Assembly: GCA_016933965.1 (NCBI GenBank)
Contig: JAFGTS010000022.1
Location: 62,001-126,000, forward strand
Source: Deltaproteobacteria bacterium
Lineage (GTDB): Bacteria; Desulfobacterota; Syntrophia; Syntrophales; UBA2210
DNA: 64,000 bases
Direction: 5' to 3'
This document shows positions 33,938 to 42,994 of this stretch, piece by piece. The translations under genes were made by a program, and so were the position numbers. The stretch's first letter is position 1; every line of letters starts with the position of its first letter. The notes under the pieces are model-generated. The model saw only the letters and a list, made by a program, of their open reading frames with translations. It searched no databases and was not told the DNA's origin.

Positions 33938-34590
33938 GAGCCCTGTACGATCTGTTGTACCAGGGCGGCCGAGTTCCGAAACATCTGGAGGATCTGTTCG
34001 TCGGACAACCCGGCACCCCGCGCCACGGCGACGGCACGCTCTTTTCCGATCAGATCGCCCGGACCGTGACTGTCCGTGTTCAGAACAAGCGGCGCCCGAT
34101 ATTGCGCCGCCAGCTTCGCTACATGACCGTTTGTCAGGCTGTGCCCTTTCCGAGCCGATATTTCAAGGAACAGTGACTTCGAGGCCGCCAGCTCCACCTC
34201 GTCTTCGTGTATCAATCCGGGGTGCGCGAGGATGTCGATCCCTGCTTCGATGGCCGCCCGGTTCGTTCCGGGCATGACGGGTTCGGCGATGGTCTCGCCG
34301 TGAACCACGATGAGACGGGCGCCCAGTTGCCGGGCCTCCCGTGCCAGAGACGCAATATCCGCGGGATGGACATGGGTCAGTTCAATACCCGGTATCGCCG
34401 TGATCGTTCCGTGCCGGGTGATGTTCCCGCAGGCCCTGACAAGGCGCGGAACAATAAAGTCGAGGTTCGAGTGGTCGGCATGATCCGTAATGGCAATGGC
34501 CCGGCACCCCGCAACCTCCGCCCTTCTGGCGAGCTCGGCGGGGACCAGTTCCCCGTCACTGAATATCGAATGCATATGAAGGTCGATCAT
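33934..34590 (-). CDS. PHP-domain phosphoesterase, histidinol-phosphatase-like
   Basis: This 218-residue PHP protein has metal-binding motifs MIDLHMHSIFSDGE at the start, AITDHADHSN, GIELTHVHP, DILAHPGLI and NTDSHGPGD at the end, typical of a trinuclear zinc or manganese centre. Many members hydrolyse small phosphates or act as histidinol phosphatases. ATG 34,590 is preceded by GGGGGGTGTT. It starts a minus-strand unit with the metallophosphatase, agmatinase and arginine decarboxylase. Substrate is unknown. Confidence 0.82.
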   Translation of the reverse strand: MIDLHMHSIFSDGELVPAELARRAEVAGCRAIAITDHADHSNLDFIVPRLVRACGNITRHGTITAIPGIELTHVHPADIASLAREARQLGARLIVVHGETIAEPVMPGTNRAAIEAGIDILAHPGLIHEDEVELAASKSLFLEISARKGHSLTNGHVAKLAAQYRAPLVLNTDSHGPGDLIGKERAVAVARGAGLSDEQILQMFRNSAALVQQIVQGS

Positions 34591-34782
34591 AACACCCCCC
34601 GCGAAGAAAGATGTAATCGTTTAACAAATTCACCGTTCAAGGTCAACTGTGAAGGATGCCTCGCATTTTCCACACCCCGTGCACAGCACAGGGGCATGGC
34701 CGATTCTTTCTCTATTTTCATATATTTTCATCTATGCTATATGCTGAACCGAAGCGTTCAAAACATTGGATACCGTGACGGC

Positions 34783-35967
34783 ATGGGGACAATCATCGGA
34801 AGATACATACTGAGAGAAATTTCGCTGCCATTCTTTCTCATGCTTTTTATCCTGACCTTCGTGCTCATCATGGGCAGGATACTGCAGCTCATGGACCTTA
34901 TGGTCAACAAGGGGATCGGCCTGCCGGTGATCCTGGAGCTTCTGGGGTGCCTTGCCCCCTCATTCCTGGTGCTGACGATCCCCATATCTCTCCTGATCTC
35001 CATTCTCATCGGTCTGGGAAGACTCTCCGGCGACAATGAGCTCATTGTTCTGAAGTCATCGGGGATCAGCCTGTATCAGTTGATCCCGCCCGTTGCCGTC
35101 CTGACCGTTCTTGCCCTCATCGTCACCGCCGTGACGGGGATTTTTCTGGCACCGGCGGGCAACCTGAAAACGAAGACGCTCCTGTTCGAGATCGCAAAGC
35201 AGAAAGCCAGCGTCGGCATCAAGGAAAAGGTTTTCAACGACGATTTTGGCGGTCTCATTCTCTACGCCAACACCATCCCGGTCCACGGGGACTACATGGA
35301 GGGCGTCTTTATTTCCGACAGCAGGCTCGGGAAAGACCCGGTCACCATCATCGCGGAAAAGGGGTACCTGGTGTCAAACCTCGAATCGATGACCGTCATG
35401 CTTCGGCTCGAAAGGGGGAGCACGCACTCCGTCGACGATGCCTTCCAGCGATACCAGAAAATGGAATTCAGCACCTACGACGTCCAACTTGATTTTGAGG
35501 AGACGATGGGGGAAGGCGGCAAAAAACTGAGAAAAGATGAAAAGGAAATGACCATTGCGGAGTTGCGGGGAAAGCTCATGGACCCGAAGCTGAAACCCCG
35601 CACGAGGCGTGAAATGATCATTGAACTGCATTCCCGGTTCGCCATTCCCCTGTCCTGCATCGTATTCGGCATCCTGGGCATCCCCCTGGGCATATCGAAA
35701 CACCGGAGCGGCAAGTCCCGGGGGTTCGTGGTGGGAATATTCATCATCATGACCTATTACGTTCTTCAGTTAAGTGGTATCGCCCTGGGAGAGACGGAAA
35801 GGATACCACCCGCTGTCGGCCCCTGGGCACCGAACATTCTTCTAGGCTGTCTCGGCATCTATCTCTTTTTCATGGCGGCACGGGAGCGGACCGTTCTGCC
35901 CTTTGATAACCTGAGCGGCGAGTCATTCCGACGGTTCATGATGGAACGTATCATGAAGAAACGATAA
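34783..35967 (+). CDS. lptF: LPS export permease LptF
   Basis: This is a 394-residue inner membrane protein of the YjgP/YjgQ family. Three N-terminal transmembrane helices (FFLMLFILTFVLIMG, APSFLVLTIPISLLISILIG, LIPPVAVLTVLALIV) are followed by a periplasmic jellyroll of about 170 residues and three C-terminal helices. With LptG and the ATPase LptB it extracts lipopolysaccharide. The start ATG at 34,783 gives the conserved MGTIIGRYILREI opening. Upstream in-frame codons lie across the divergent PHP gene and are not coding; an ATG at 34,741 is a possible alternative. It is followed by lptG after 16 bases. Confidence 0.88.
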   Translation: MGTIIGRYILREISLPFFLMLFILTFVLIMGRILQLMDLMVNKGIGLPVILELLGCLAPSFLVLTIPISLLISILIGLGRLSGDNELIVLKSSGISLYQLIPPVAVLTVLALIVTAVTGIFLAPAGNLKTKTLLFEIAKQKASVGIKEKVFNDDFGGLILYANTIPVHGDYMEGVFISDSRLGKDPVTIIAEKGYLVSNLESMTVMLRLERGSTHSVDDAFQRYQKMEFSTYDVQLDFEETMGEGGKKLRKDEKEMTIAELRGKLMDPKLKPRTRREMIIELHSRFAIPLSCIVFGILGIPLGISKHRSGKSRGFVVGIFIIMTYYVLQLSGIALGETERIPPAVGPWAPNILLGCLGIYLFFMAARERTVLPFDNLSGESFRRFMMERIMKKR

Positions 35968-35983
35968 CTCAGGGGATATCTCC

Positions 35984-37069
35984 ATGCGCATTCTTGACCG
36001 CTACATATCAAGGGAATTTATCAAGACATTTCTGCTGATCATGGTATCGCTGGTCGCACTCTACCTGATCGTGGATTTTTTTGAACGCCTCAGGATGTTT
36101 CTGAGCCGGGATGCAACGGTACTCCAGGTGGTTTCATATTTTTTCTTCACCATTCCCATGATCGTCACCCAGATGCTTCCGGTGTCCTTTCTCCTCGCGG
36201 CCCTGATCACTTTCGCCATCCTCTCGAAGAACAGCGAGATAACGGCGATACGGGCCAACGGTATCAGCCTTTTTCGCCTTTCCCTGCCGGTCATCGTCCT
36301 ATCCATCGCCGCATGCTTTCTGTCGTTCGTCCTCAGCGAGTTCATCACCCCGGCAGCCAATGAGCGGGCGAAGTATATCAAGCTCGTGGAAGTGCAGAAA
36401 AAAAAGAAACTCGGCTCCTTTACCCAGAACGAGATCTGGTACCGGGGAGATGACGGCATCTACAATTTCGCCGTTTATGACCCTGAAAAAGCAATGCTCA
36501 AAGGGGTCCGTATCTATTACCTCGATCAGAACATGCATCTTGCCAGGCGGATCGACGCCAGGAAGGCCCGGTGGGAAGCAGGTCGCTGGATCTTCGACGA
36601 TGTCATGATCACCACCTTTCCGGAAGAACCCGGTTCCTTTCCGCGGATCGAACGATATTCGACGACAGAGATCGATCTTCCAGAACAACCCTCGGATTTC
36701 CTGATCGTTCAGAAGGACACCGATGAAATGGGGTTTTTTGAACTGAGGAGTTACATACGCAAGATCCGGTCTGAAGGATACGACGCTACCCGTTACATAA
36801 CGGACATGCACGGCAAGATCGCCTTCGCTCTGGTCAATGTTATCCTCGGTGTTCTGGGAATTTCCTTCTCGCTGCGGACGGAAAGGAGCGGCGGGATAGC
36901 CCGCAGCATCGGAACGGGGATCATAATCGGGTTCTCATACTGGATAGTCTTTGCCTTCGCTGTTTCCCTCGGCCGCTCGGGGAGCCTCCCTCCCCTGCTC
37001 GCCGCGTGGGCGGCAAACCTGATCCTCGGCCTGGTGGCGGTCGTCTCTTTTATGCGGGTGAGAACATGA
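35984..37069 (+). CDS. lptG: LPS export permease LptG
   Basis: This is a 361-residue partner of LptF with the same layout. It opens MRILDRYISREFIKTF, has helices LLIMVSLVALYLIVDFF and IVTQMLPVSFLLAALITFAIL, a periplasmic domain, and C-terminal helices ending GLVAVVSFM. It should form the transmembrane channel of the LptB2FG transporter with LptF. The ATG at 35,984 follows AGGGGATATCTCC. lptB and the other lpt genes are not in the window. Confidence 0.88.
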   Translation: MRILDRYISREFIKTFLLIMVSLVALYLIVDFFERLRMFLSRDATVLQVVSYFFFTIPMIVTQMLPVSFLLAALITFAILSKNSEITAIRANGISLFRLSLPVIVLSIAACFLSFVLSEFITPAANERAKYIKLVEVQKKKKLGSFTQNEIWYRGDDGIYNFAVYDPEKAMLKGVRIYYLDQNMHLARRIDARKARWEAGRWIFDDVMITTFPEEPGSFPRIERYSTTEIDLPEQPSDFLIVQKDTDEMGFFELRSYIRKIRSEGYDATRYITDMHGKIAFALVNVILGVLGISFSLRTERSGGIARSIGTGIIIGFSYWIVFAFAVSLGRSGSLPPLLAAWAANLILGLVAVVSFMRVRT

Positions 37070-37105
37070 ACATGGTGGTCGCAAAAATCATGTTCGAAAA
37101 AATTA

Positions 37106-37134
37106 TTGACAGAAAAGTCCGATATACATATAGT
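37106..37134 (+). promoter_or_regulatory. Promoter of tRNA-Gln
   Basis: TTGACA (37,106-37,111) and TATAGT (37,129-37,134) are 17 bases apart, an almost perfect sigma-70 promoter, 66 bases upstream of the tRNA. The leader contains a CACCGG/CCGGTG hairpin. Confidence 0.85.
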
Positions 37135-37199
37135 ATCGCCCTCAGAGTCGGAGCACCGGTCATACCCGATGGCCGGTGGATAATGAAACAGATCAGTGC

Positions 37200-37273
37200 T
37201 GGGGGATCGTTCAATGGTAGGACACCGGACTCTGACTCCGTGAATCAAGGTTCGAATCCTTGTCCCCCAGCCA
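37200..37273 (+). tRNA. tRNA-Gln (anticodon CTG)
   Basis: This is a 74-base cloverleaf with encoded CCA: acceptor TGGGGGA/TCCCCCA, D arm GTTC...GGAC, anticodon loop CTCTGAC (anticodon CTG, reads CAG), T arm CAAGG-TTCGAAT-CCTTG. The last anticodon-stem pair is a C-T mismatch. A glutaminyl-tRNA synthetase gene lies 7 kb away, so direct charging of Gln-tRNA is available. Confidence 0.95.
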
Positions 37274-37285
37274 TATGAAAACAAG

Positions 37286-37318
37286 GAGCGGCCACACAGT
37301 GACCGCTCTTTTTTTTGC
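37286..37318 (+). terminator. Intrinsic terminator of tRNA-Gln
   Basis: GAGCGG-C-CAC pairs with GTG-A-CCGCTC around ACA, with a single C-A mismatch, and runs into eight T residues just after the tRNA. Confidence 0.85.
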
Positions 37319-37420
37319 TGATACTGGCCCTATACGGGGGTCATGTCTTGCAATATGACATCTCCAGCGGCTGAGGTATACGATGCGCCTATTGGAGGGG
37401 GAAGAAGGAGGATAAATATC

Positions 37421-37570
37421 ATGGTTGACTGGAATATGGCGGTGAGGATCGCCGCGGGTGGTTTCGGTCTGGTGTTTCTGCTCCTTACCATGCTGGCCTG
37501 TTCGGTATGGGTCACGAAGGAACTCCTGGAGCGGATCGAGAAGCGCGGCGGCGACAGGAAACAAGCGTAA
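37421..37570 (+). CDS. Small membrane protein, OadG-like gamma subunit
   Basis: This 49-residue protein has one transmembrane helix (AAGGFGLVFLLLTMLACSVWV) and a short charged tail, the size and layout of the gamma subunit of Na+-translocating decarboxylases. It is anchored next to the beta subunit, which follows after 79 bases. ATG 37,421 sits after GAAGGAGGATAAATATC, a strong ribosome site. It lacks the long Pro-rich/His tail found in some OadG. Confidence 0.65.
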   Translation: MVDWNMAVRIAAGGFGLVFLLLTMLACSVWVTKELLERIEKRGGDRKQA

Positions 37571-37649
37571 CGGATTCAAGGCTCACGACGGGCGGCTTGC
37601 GGGCATGCCGGTCCATGAGCCTGTGAGCATAACGATACGACAACGAGGG

Positions 37650-38999
37650 ATGGCCGTGTTTGGATTACTGGAAAGCGGATTTCAGTTGTTTACCTGGGGC
37701 AACGCCCTGATGATACTCATCGGCCTGGGGTTGATCTACCTGGGCGTGGCGCGGAAGATGGAGCCCTTGCTTTTGGTCCCCATCGGGTTCGGCATCATGC
37801 TGGTGAACCTGCCGCTGGGTGGCATGATGGACTACGAGCTGCTGCTCCGGGCGCCGCAGCCGGGCGTAGTCATGGAGGTGGATGCCCGGAGGGGAGGCAC
37901 CTTTACGAGCGGGGATGCCCTGGTCACCCTGGACACGGGGGCGATCGCCGCCCCGGTGTACGGCCGGGTGGACGAGCTGCGGGTGGCGAAGGGCCAGGTA
38001 GTGACGAAGGGCCAGGTGGTCGCCCGGCTAATCACGACAGAGCAGACGGACCAGGCAGTGCTGCCCACGAAGCCCATCGGGCTGCTGTCGCGGATCTTTC
38101 ATTTCGGGGTCATGTGGCAGCTCCTGCCGCCACTTATGTTCTTATGCCTGGGGGCACTGACGGACTTCGGTCCCATGCTGGCCAATCCCAGGACGCTGCT
38201 GCTCGGTGCCGCGGCACAGTTCGGCGTGTATTTTGCGTTCTTTTTGTCGCTCTTTTTCGGGTTCAGCCTGCCCGAGGCCTCGTCCATCGGGATCATCGGC
38301 GGTGCCGAGGGGCCGACCACCATCTACGTCACGTCCGTCTTGGCGCCCCACATCATCGGGGCCACGGCGGTGGCCTGTTATTCCTACATGGCTCTGGTAC
38401 CGGTGATCCTGCCGCCGGTGATCAAACTGCTGACCACGAAAGAGGAGCGGCGCATCTACATGAAGCCGCAGTTGCGGAAGGTCTCCCAGCGGGAGAAGAT
38501 CCTCTTTCCCCTGGTAACCACCATCATCGTCATCCTCTTCGTGCCGTCATCGGCGCCGCTCATCGGCTGTTTCATGGTGGGCAATCTCTTCCGGGAATGC
38601 GGGGTGACGGAGCGGCTCACGAACACGGCGCAGACGGCCTTCGTGGATATCATCACCATCTTCCTGACGCTGGCCATCGGCGCCTCCATGCCGGCGGAGA
38701 ACTTTCTCCAGCCCCGGACGCTTCTGATCCTGGTGCTGGGGGTGGTGTCCTTTGCCTCGGCGGCGGCGGCGGGGGTGTTGCTGGCGAAGTTCATGAACCT
38801 CTTTTTGAAGGAGAAGATCAATCCCATGATCGGTGCGGCGGGGGTATCGGCGGTTCCCATGTCGGCCCGGGTGGTGCAGGTCATGGGGCAGCAGGAGAAC
38901 AAGAAAAACTTCCTGCTCATGCATGCCATGGGACCGAACGTGGCGGGCGCCATCGGCGCGGCCATCGCCGGCGGGGTCTTTATTGGTATCCTTGGCTAA
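37650..38999 (+). CDS. Na+-translocating decarboxylase beta subunit (OadB/GcdB/MmdB family) with inserted barrel domain
   Basis: This is a 449-residue polytopic protein. GNALMILIGLGLIYLGVARKMEPLLL, GIGAL-like TDFGPMLANPRTLLLGAAAQFG, and NPMIGAAGVSAVPMSARV are standard OadB blocks; the last keeps the Asn, Gly, Ser and Arg reported as essential in the Klebsiella enzyme. Two things are odd. Residues about 66-143 form an extra soluble domain with two half-barrel repeats (GVVMEVDARRGGTFTSGDAL, GRVDELRVAKGQVVTKGQVV), like a biotinyl/lipoyl carrier but without a MKM biotinylation site. The motif usually written GGADGPT is GGAEGPT here. No alpha subunit is adjacent. Codon use is G/C-rich at third positions relative to its neighbours. 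It probably couples decarboxylation to Na+ export, if the Glu works. Confidence 0.88.
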   Translation: MAVFGLLESGFQLFTWGNALMILIGLGLIYLGVARKMEPLLLVPIGFGIMLVNLPLGGMMDYELLLRAPQPGVVMEVDARRGGTFTSGDALVTLDTGAIAAPVYGRVDELRVAKGQVVTKGQVVARLITTEQTDQAVLPTKPIGLLSRIFHFGVMWQLLPPLMFLCLGALTDFGPMLANPRTLLLGAAAQFGVYFAFFLSLFFGFSLPEASSIGIIGGAEGPTTIYVTSVLAPHIIGATAVACYSYMALVPVILPPVIKLLTTKEERRIYMKPQLRKVSQREKILFPLVTTIIVILFVPSSAPLIGCFMVGNLFRECGVTERLTNTAQTAFVDIITIFLTLAIGASMPAENFLQPRTLLILVLGVVSFASAAAAGVLLAKFMNLFLKEKINPMIGAAGVSAVPMSARVVQVMGQQENKKNFLLMHAMGPNVAGAIGAAIAGGVFIGILG

Positions 39000-39047
39000 A
39001 TAAAGTAGTACAGTATTTTTCTTCAAAACAAATGAAGGAGCAAGGCA

Positions 39048-39386
39048 ATGATCGTTCGTCACTTCACGGATGTCACGGCGGAACAGATAGCTGACGGGTT
39101 CCGGAAGCGGGTGGTAATCGGACAAAACGAAGGCGCACCGAACTTCATCATGCGCGTTTTCGATGTGGAACCGGGATTCTCAAGCCCGTTTCATGAGCAT
39201 TTCTGGGAACATGAGATTTTTGTGGTCAGCGGCGAAGGGTATATACGCAACGGACAGGAAGAGGATCTCCCTCTTGGGGCCGGTGATACCATCTTTGTGC
39301 CGCCCTATGAAAAGCACTGCATGGTGAACAAAGGCAGTGATATTTTCCGGTTCGTCTGTCTCATCCCGGTCGGCGCTGAAAATTGA
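39048..39386 (+). CDS. Cupin-domain protein
   Basis: This 112-residue single cupin has motif 1 SPFHEHFWEHEIFVVSGEG, with metal-binding His and Glu, and motif 2 FVPPYEKHCMVN. ATG 39,048 follows GAAGGAGCAAGGCA and it lies 48 bases after the decarboxylase beta subunit, so it could be co-transcribed. Function is unknown; it could be a small-ligand sensor or isomerase. Confidence 0.8.
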   Translation: MIVRHFTDVTAEQIADGFRKRVVIGQNEGAPNFIMRVFDVEPGFSSPFHEHFWEHEIFVVSGEGYIRNGQEEDLPLGAGDTIFVPPYEKHCMVNKGSDIFRFVCLIPVGAEN

Positions 39387-39395
39387 AATATCTTA

Positions 39396-40613
39396 TTACT
39401 GCATCAACTCGCCTACCAGGTCCAGATAATCAATGAGGAGACGGGTGATCAGGAACCTTTCACGTACCGATTCCTTCGCCCTGCGGCCGATCTCCTGAGC
39501 CAGCTCACGGTCCCGCAGGAGGGTCACTATCCGATCCGCAAAGGCATTGTTGTCATGCGGTTCAACGAGGAAACCGTTTTCCCCGTCCTCTATCTGGAGG
39601 GGGATCCCCCCCACCCTCGAGGCGACCACCGGCGTCCCTTTCCACATGGCTTCAGTCACCACAAGTCCGAATCCCTCCTTCTGGGATTTCTGGATAATGG
39701 CCGACGAAATCCGCTGAAGCACGTTTATGAAGATAAAATTCGAGGCGATCGGATCGCTCACAAGGATCACATCGCCTGAGGCAAGCAGATTCTTGGCGTC
39801 CCGCTCTGTCTTTTCATACATCCTCAATCCCTCGGGATCGTCGGTCGCGATGTTCCCACACAGAACCAGCCGGCAGTCGATCTTTTCCTTGACCTGCTTG
39901 AAGACCTGTATCACCCCTCCGGGGTCCTTCCATTTGTCGAAACGGGATATCTGGGTGATAAGCGGCTTGTCCGTCTTGATCCTATACTTGCCGAGATACC
40001 GTGACAGGATCGTGTCGGTAAGCTCCATGTTCTTCGCCGTCAGGGGATCGATGGCAGGATGGATGATCCGCTGTTCTATGGGTATGTTATGCCGGACATA
40101 GGAATCATTGGAAACGATCATAACATCGTATTTGCGCACAAAAGTACTGAGGAAATCCCACAGGGACGGGTTCGGGTTCGACAGGTCCACATGACACCGC
40201 CACACCCAGGGCTGCCGTTTTTTATAAAAATTGACCAGCGCGACCGGTTGCGGATCATGAACGATGACACAATCATGGTCCAGGTGAGTGTACTCGGCGA
40301 ATTTTTCATTCGTCTGGAGGTAGAGGGATTTTTTCCGTGCGGTGAAATTGATATCATCGCCTTGAAGTGCATTATGAAACTTCTTCGTGATCTCGAAAAA
40401 ATCCGGATAACCGTGAAGGGTCCTCCACCCGGCGTCAATGCCGATATTGTTCATCAGCGGCACAAGGCTGTTCAGGATCTCCGCCACCCCGCCCCCCTGA
40501 AAGGTGGAGTTTATATGCAGGAGGTGTTTGCCGTAGAGCTTCCGCACTTTTTTACGTATCTCCGAGATCGTTTTTGTCCCCACGATGTCCTGGTATCTTT
40601 CGATATCAATCAT
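39396..40613 (-). CDS. GT4 glycosyltransferase, trehalose synthase (TreT)-like
   Basis: This is a 405-residue GT-B fold enzyme. The N-terminal half has HINSTFQGGGVAEILNSLVP and CHVDLSNPNPSLW; the C-terminal half has QISRFDKWKDPGGVI and the donor-binding EGFGLVVTEAMWKGTPVVAS. These resemble TreT, which joins NDP-glucose and glucose to trehalose. It overlaps the 3' end of the OtsA-OtsB gene by eight bases (ATG 40,613 with GGAGG eight bases upstream), so the two are translationally coupled. A second trehalose route or a trehalose derivative is likely. Confidence 0.8.
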   Translation of the reverse strand: MIDIERYQDIVGTKTISEIRKKVRKLYGKHLLHINSTFQGGGVAEILNSLVPLMNNIGIDAGWRTLHGYPDFFEITKKFHNALQGDDINFTARKKSLYLQTNEKFAEYTHLDHDCVIVHDPQPVALVNFYKKRQPWVWRCHVDLSNPNPSLWDFLSTFVRKYDVMIVSNDSYVRHNIPIEQRIIHPAIDPLTAKNMELTDTILSRYLGKYRIKTDKPLITQISRFDKWKDPGGVIQVFKQVKEKIDCRLVLCGNIATDDPEGLRMYEKTERDAKNLLASGDVILVSDPIASNFIFINVLQRISSAIIQKSQKEGFGLVVTEAMWKGTPVVASRVGGIPLQIEDGENGFLVEPHDNNAFADRIVTLLRDRELAQEIGRRAKESVRERFLITRLLIDYLDLVGELMQ

Positions 40614-42801
40614 TCCGCTTTCCTCCGTCCCGCAATTCTTCAAGGAGAGAAATGACATCATTCTGAGATTTCAGGTTGAATCGTGCAGATGTCGGGCCAA
40701 GTCCCACCTTGAGTGAATAACCCCATTTGGGAATGACCGAAAACATGTCCTCGTCGGTCCGGTCATCCCCGATCGCGAGGATGAAGTCCCATTCATGTTT
40801 CGCGATCCAGTGCATTGCCATGCGCCCCTTATTGATCCCTCTGTGTTTTATCTCCACCACCTTGTTGCCCTCGAGTATCTGCAGATCAAGATTCGCCGTC
40901 AGATGCATGAGATCGTCGATCAATTCCCTCACGCGGATCGTGCTTAACTCAGAGCTTGTTTTCCGATAATGCCAGACCAGGGAATACTCCTTTTCCTCAA
41001 TAAATGAACCGGGGGTCCTGTCCATGTAAAGTTCGATTGTCGGGTAGATCTCGGCTTTCCAATCATCATTGAGCGGTTCCGCCATTTCCCATGTACCGTC
41101 CCTGATCCAGGCTCCATGCTCCGCCACGAGACCCACCGGAAGTTTTCCGAACCAGTCGTCAAGGACCTTCCGGTCACGTCCACTGATTATCACTGTCCGG
41201 TTTCCCGGGGCATTCGCCAGATCAATGATCAACCGCATGAGATCTTTTCCCGGTTTTGCCTCTTCAGGTTTGTGATGAAAAGGAACCAGCGTGCCGTCAT
41301 AATCCAGAAGAAGCAGCCGTTTCGACGCGCGCCGGCAATCGGCAAGCAGCGCCTGTCGCGACGAATCGATGAGTTCGTTGCTTCGCATCTCACGCTGGCG
41401 GTCCTTCACGTCCTCGAGCCTTTCGATGAATTCACCGGCCCAGCGGCTCACGGTATACCGTTGCAGTCGAGACCGCATCACCCTGTTTTGCTGAACTCTT
41501 TCATTTTCGCTCATCTTCAGGGCCCTCACCAGCGCGTCGGTCACTTCCTCACGGTTATTGGGATTAACGATGATCGACTCTCCGAGTTCCTTCGCCGCCC
41601 CGGCCATCTCGCTCAGAATAAGGACTCCGGCGCCGTCCGTTTTCGAGGCGAGATACTCTTTGGCGATCAGGTTCATGCCGTCCCGGACCGGAGTGACAAG
41701 GCAGACATCGGCCAGGTTATAGAGGGCATTCAGTGTTGTAAAGGGAAGAGAGCGATACAGGTACCAGATTGGAGTCCAGCCGATGGTTCCGTATTTCCCG
41801 TTGATCATGCCGACCAGTTCATCGATGTGCCGTTTCAGTTGCTCGTAGTGCTCGACCTTCGTCCGGGACGGAACAGCCAGCAGAATGAGAACGACCTGCT
41901 CTCTGAATTCCGGATGCTCCTTAAGGAATTCATCATAGGCTTCGAGCCTCAGAGGAATACCTTTGGTATAATCCAGACGATCGACCGACAAAATGATCCT
42001 GTAGCCGTGAAGGCGTTTCCTGAAGTTGTGAAGGTCCCTCTGTACCTTCGGATTCTCAATGGCCTTCGCAAAGCGCTCATAGTCGATACCCATCGGAAAC
42101 GTGTCGACACGGATACGTCTGTTCCCGGCGGTAAACTGTCCCAGGTTATTGTCGTATCCGAGAACGCGGTGGACACTGCTTAAAAAATGGCGCGCATAAT
42201 CATAGGTGTGGAATCCGATCAGGTCCGAACCCACAAGTCCCTCAAGGAGCTGCCTTCTCCATGGCAGCATTCGAAACAATTCATAGGATGGAAAGGGTAT
42301 ATGGTGAAAATATCCAATTGTTACTTCCGGATTTTCCTCTCTGATAAACTGCGGGACGAGCATCAGCTGATAGTCATGGACCCAGATAAGATCGTCTTCA
42401 CGAAGGATTTCGGAAACCTCGTGGCTGAACCGCTCGTTGACGTGACGGTAAGCCTGCCAGTACCGGGTATCGTGCACAACGAACTGAGGAAAATAATGGA
42501 AGAGAGGCCACACGGTCTTGTTGCTGAATCCCTCATAATAGAGGCTGACATCCCTTTGAGAAAGAAAGAGGGGATGGCAGTTGAACTCTGATTTCAGCCG
42601 TTCAGTGATCAATTCTTTTTCGTCGCCGCCGAGTTTGTCGCTCGCTATGCCGGGCCAGCCGACCCAGACGCTTTCATGGCTCTGATAGAAGGAGCTCAAT
42701 CCCGTCGCGACACCGCCGGCGCTCTGGCGGTAATAGAATGTTCCTTTCCTTTTTTCTATCGTTACGGGCAATCTGTTCGATACGATCAGTATCCTTTTCA
42801 T
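40606..42801 (-). CDS. Trehalose-6-phosphate synthase/phosphatase fusion (OtsA-OtsB)
   Basis: This 731-residue protein joins two activities. Residues 1 to about 470 are a GT20 synthase: [29 protein letters not shown] and the C-terminal EYLASKTD. Residues about 490-731 are a HAD phosphatase: [24 protein letters not shown], and [12 protein letters not shown]. It should make trehalose from UDP-glucose and glucose-6-phosphate in one chain, as in plants and yeast but also many bacteria. The start ATG at 42,801 has a weak ribosome site. The TreT-like gene overlaps its end. Confidence 0.92.
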   Translation of the reverse strand: MKRILIVSNRLPVTIEKRKGTFYYRQSAGGVATGLSSFYQSHESVWVGWPGIASDKLGGDEKELITERLKSEFNCHPLFLSQRDVSLYYEGFSNKTVWPLFHYFPQFVVHDTRYWQAYRHVNERFSHEVSEILREDDLIWVHDYQLMLVPQFIREENPEVTIGYFHHIPFPSYELFRMLPWRRQLLEGLVGSDLIGFHTYDYARHFLSSVHRVLGYDNNLGQFTAGNRRIRVDTFPMGIDYERFAKAIENPKVQRDLHNFRKRLHGYRIILSVDRLDYTKGIPLRLEAYDEFLKEHPEFREQVVLILLAVPSRTKVEHYEQLKRHIDELVGMINGKYGTIGWTPIWYLYRSLPFTTLNALYNLADVCLVTPVRDGMNLIAKEYLASKTDGAGVLILSEMAGAAKELGESIIVNPNNREEVTDALVRALKMSENERVQQNRVMRSRLQRYTVSRWAGEFIERLEDVKDRQREMRSNELIDSSRQALLADCRRASKRLLLLDYDGTLVPFHHKPEEAKPGKDLMRLIIDLANAPGNRTVIISGRDRKVLDDWFGKLPVGLVAEHGAWIRDGTWEMAEPLNDDWKAEIYPTIELYMDRTPGSFIEEKEYSLVWHYRKTSSELSTIRVRELIDDLMHLTANLDLQILEGNKVVEIKHRGINKGRMAMHWIAKHEWDFILAIGDDRTDEDMFSVIPKWGYSLKVGLGPTSARFNLKSQNDVISLLEELRDGGKRND

Positions 42802-42994
42802 GGCTCATGTTTTCTCTGTCTTTTGAATGCCTTGTGACACTCCCCGGCAATCGCGTGAGGCGATCACGCGAACCCGCGACATCTCTTACCGGTTCGGTCA
42901 AGCCGGCCTGGGTGATGTTCATTATGCCAGCATATTCCGGGCCTGCTGTCAAATCGGGGAGAGTGTTCGGGGGCTGCATCCTTCACGCGGTCCA

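Noticed and set aside
34207-34782. N-terminal extension of LptF by 192 codons
   Set aside because: It runs antisense through the PHP gene and upstream gap, lacks a ribosome site, and known LptF proteins begin near 34,783.
37200-37273. tRNA-Gln as an integration site of a mobile element
   Set aside because: No integrase gene or repeated tRNA 3' end was found downstream; the OadB region is GC-rich but has no mobility genes.
38114-39094. Overlapping plus-strand frame of 326 codons within the OadB gene
   Set aside because: Composition is His/Gly/Arg repeats caused by the GC-rich frame-shifted reading of OadB.
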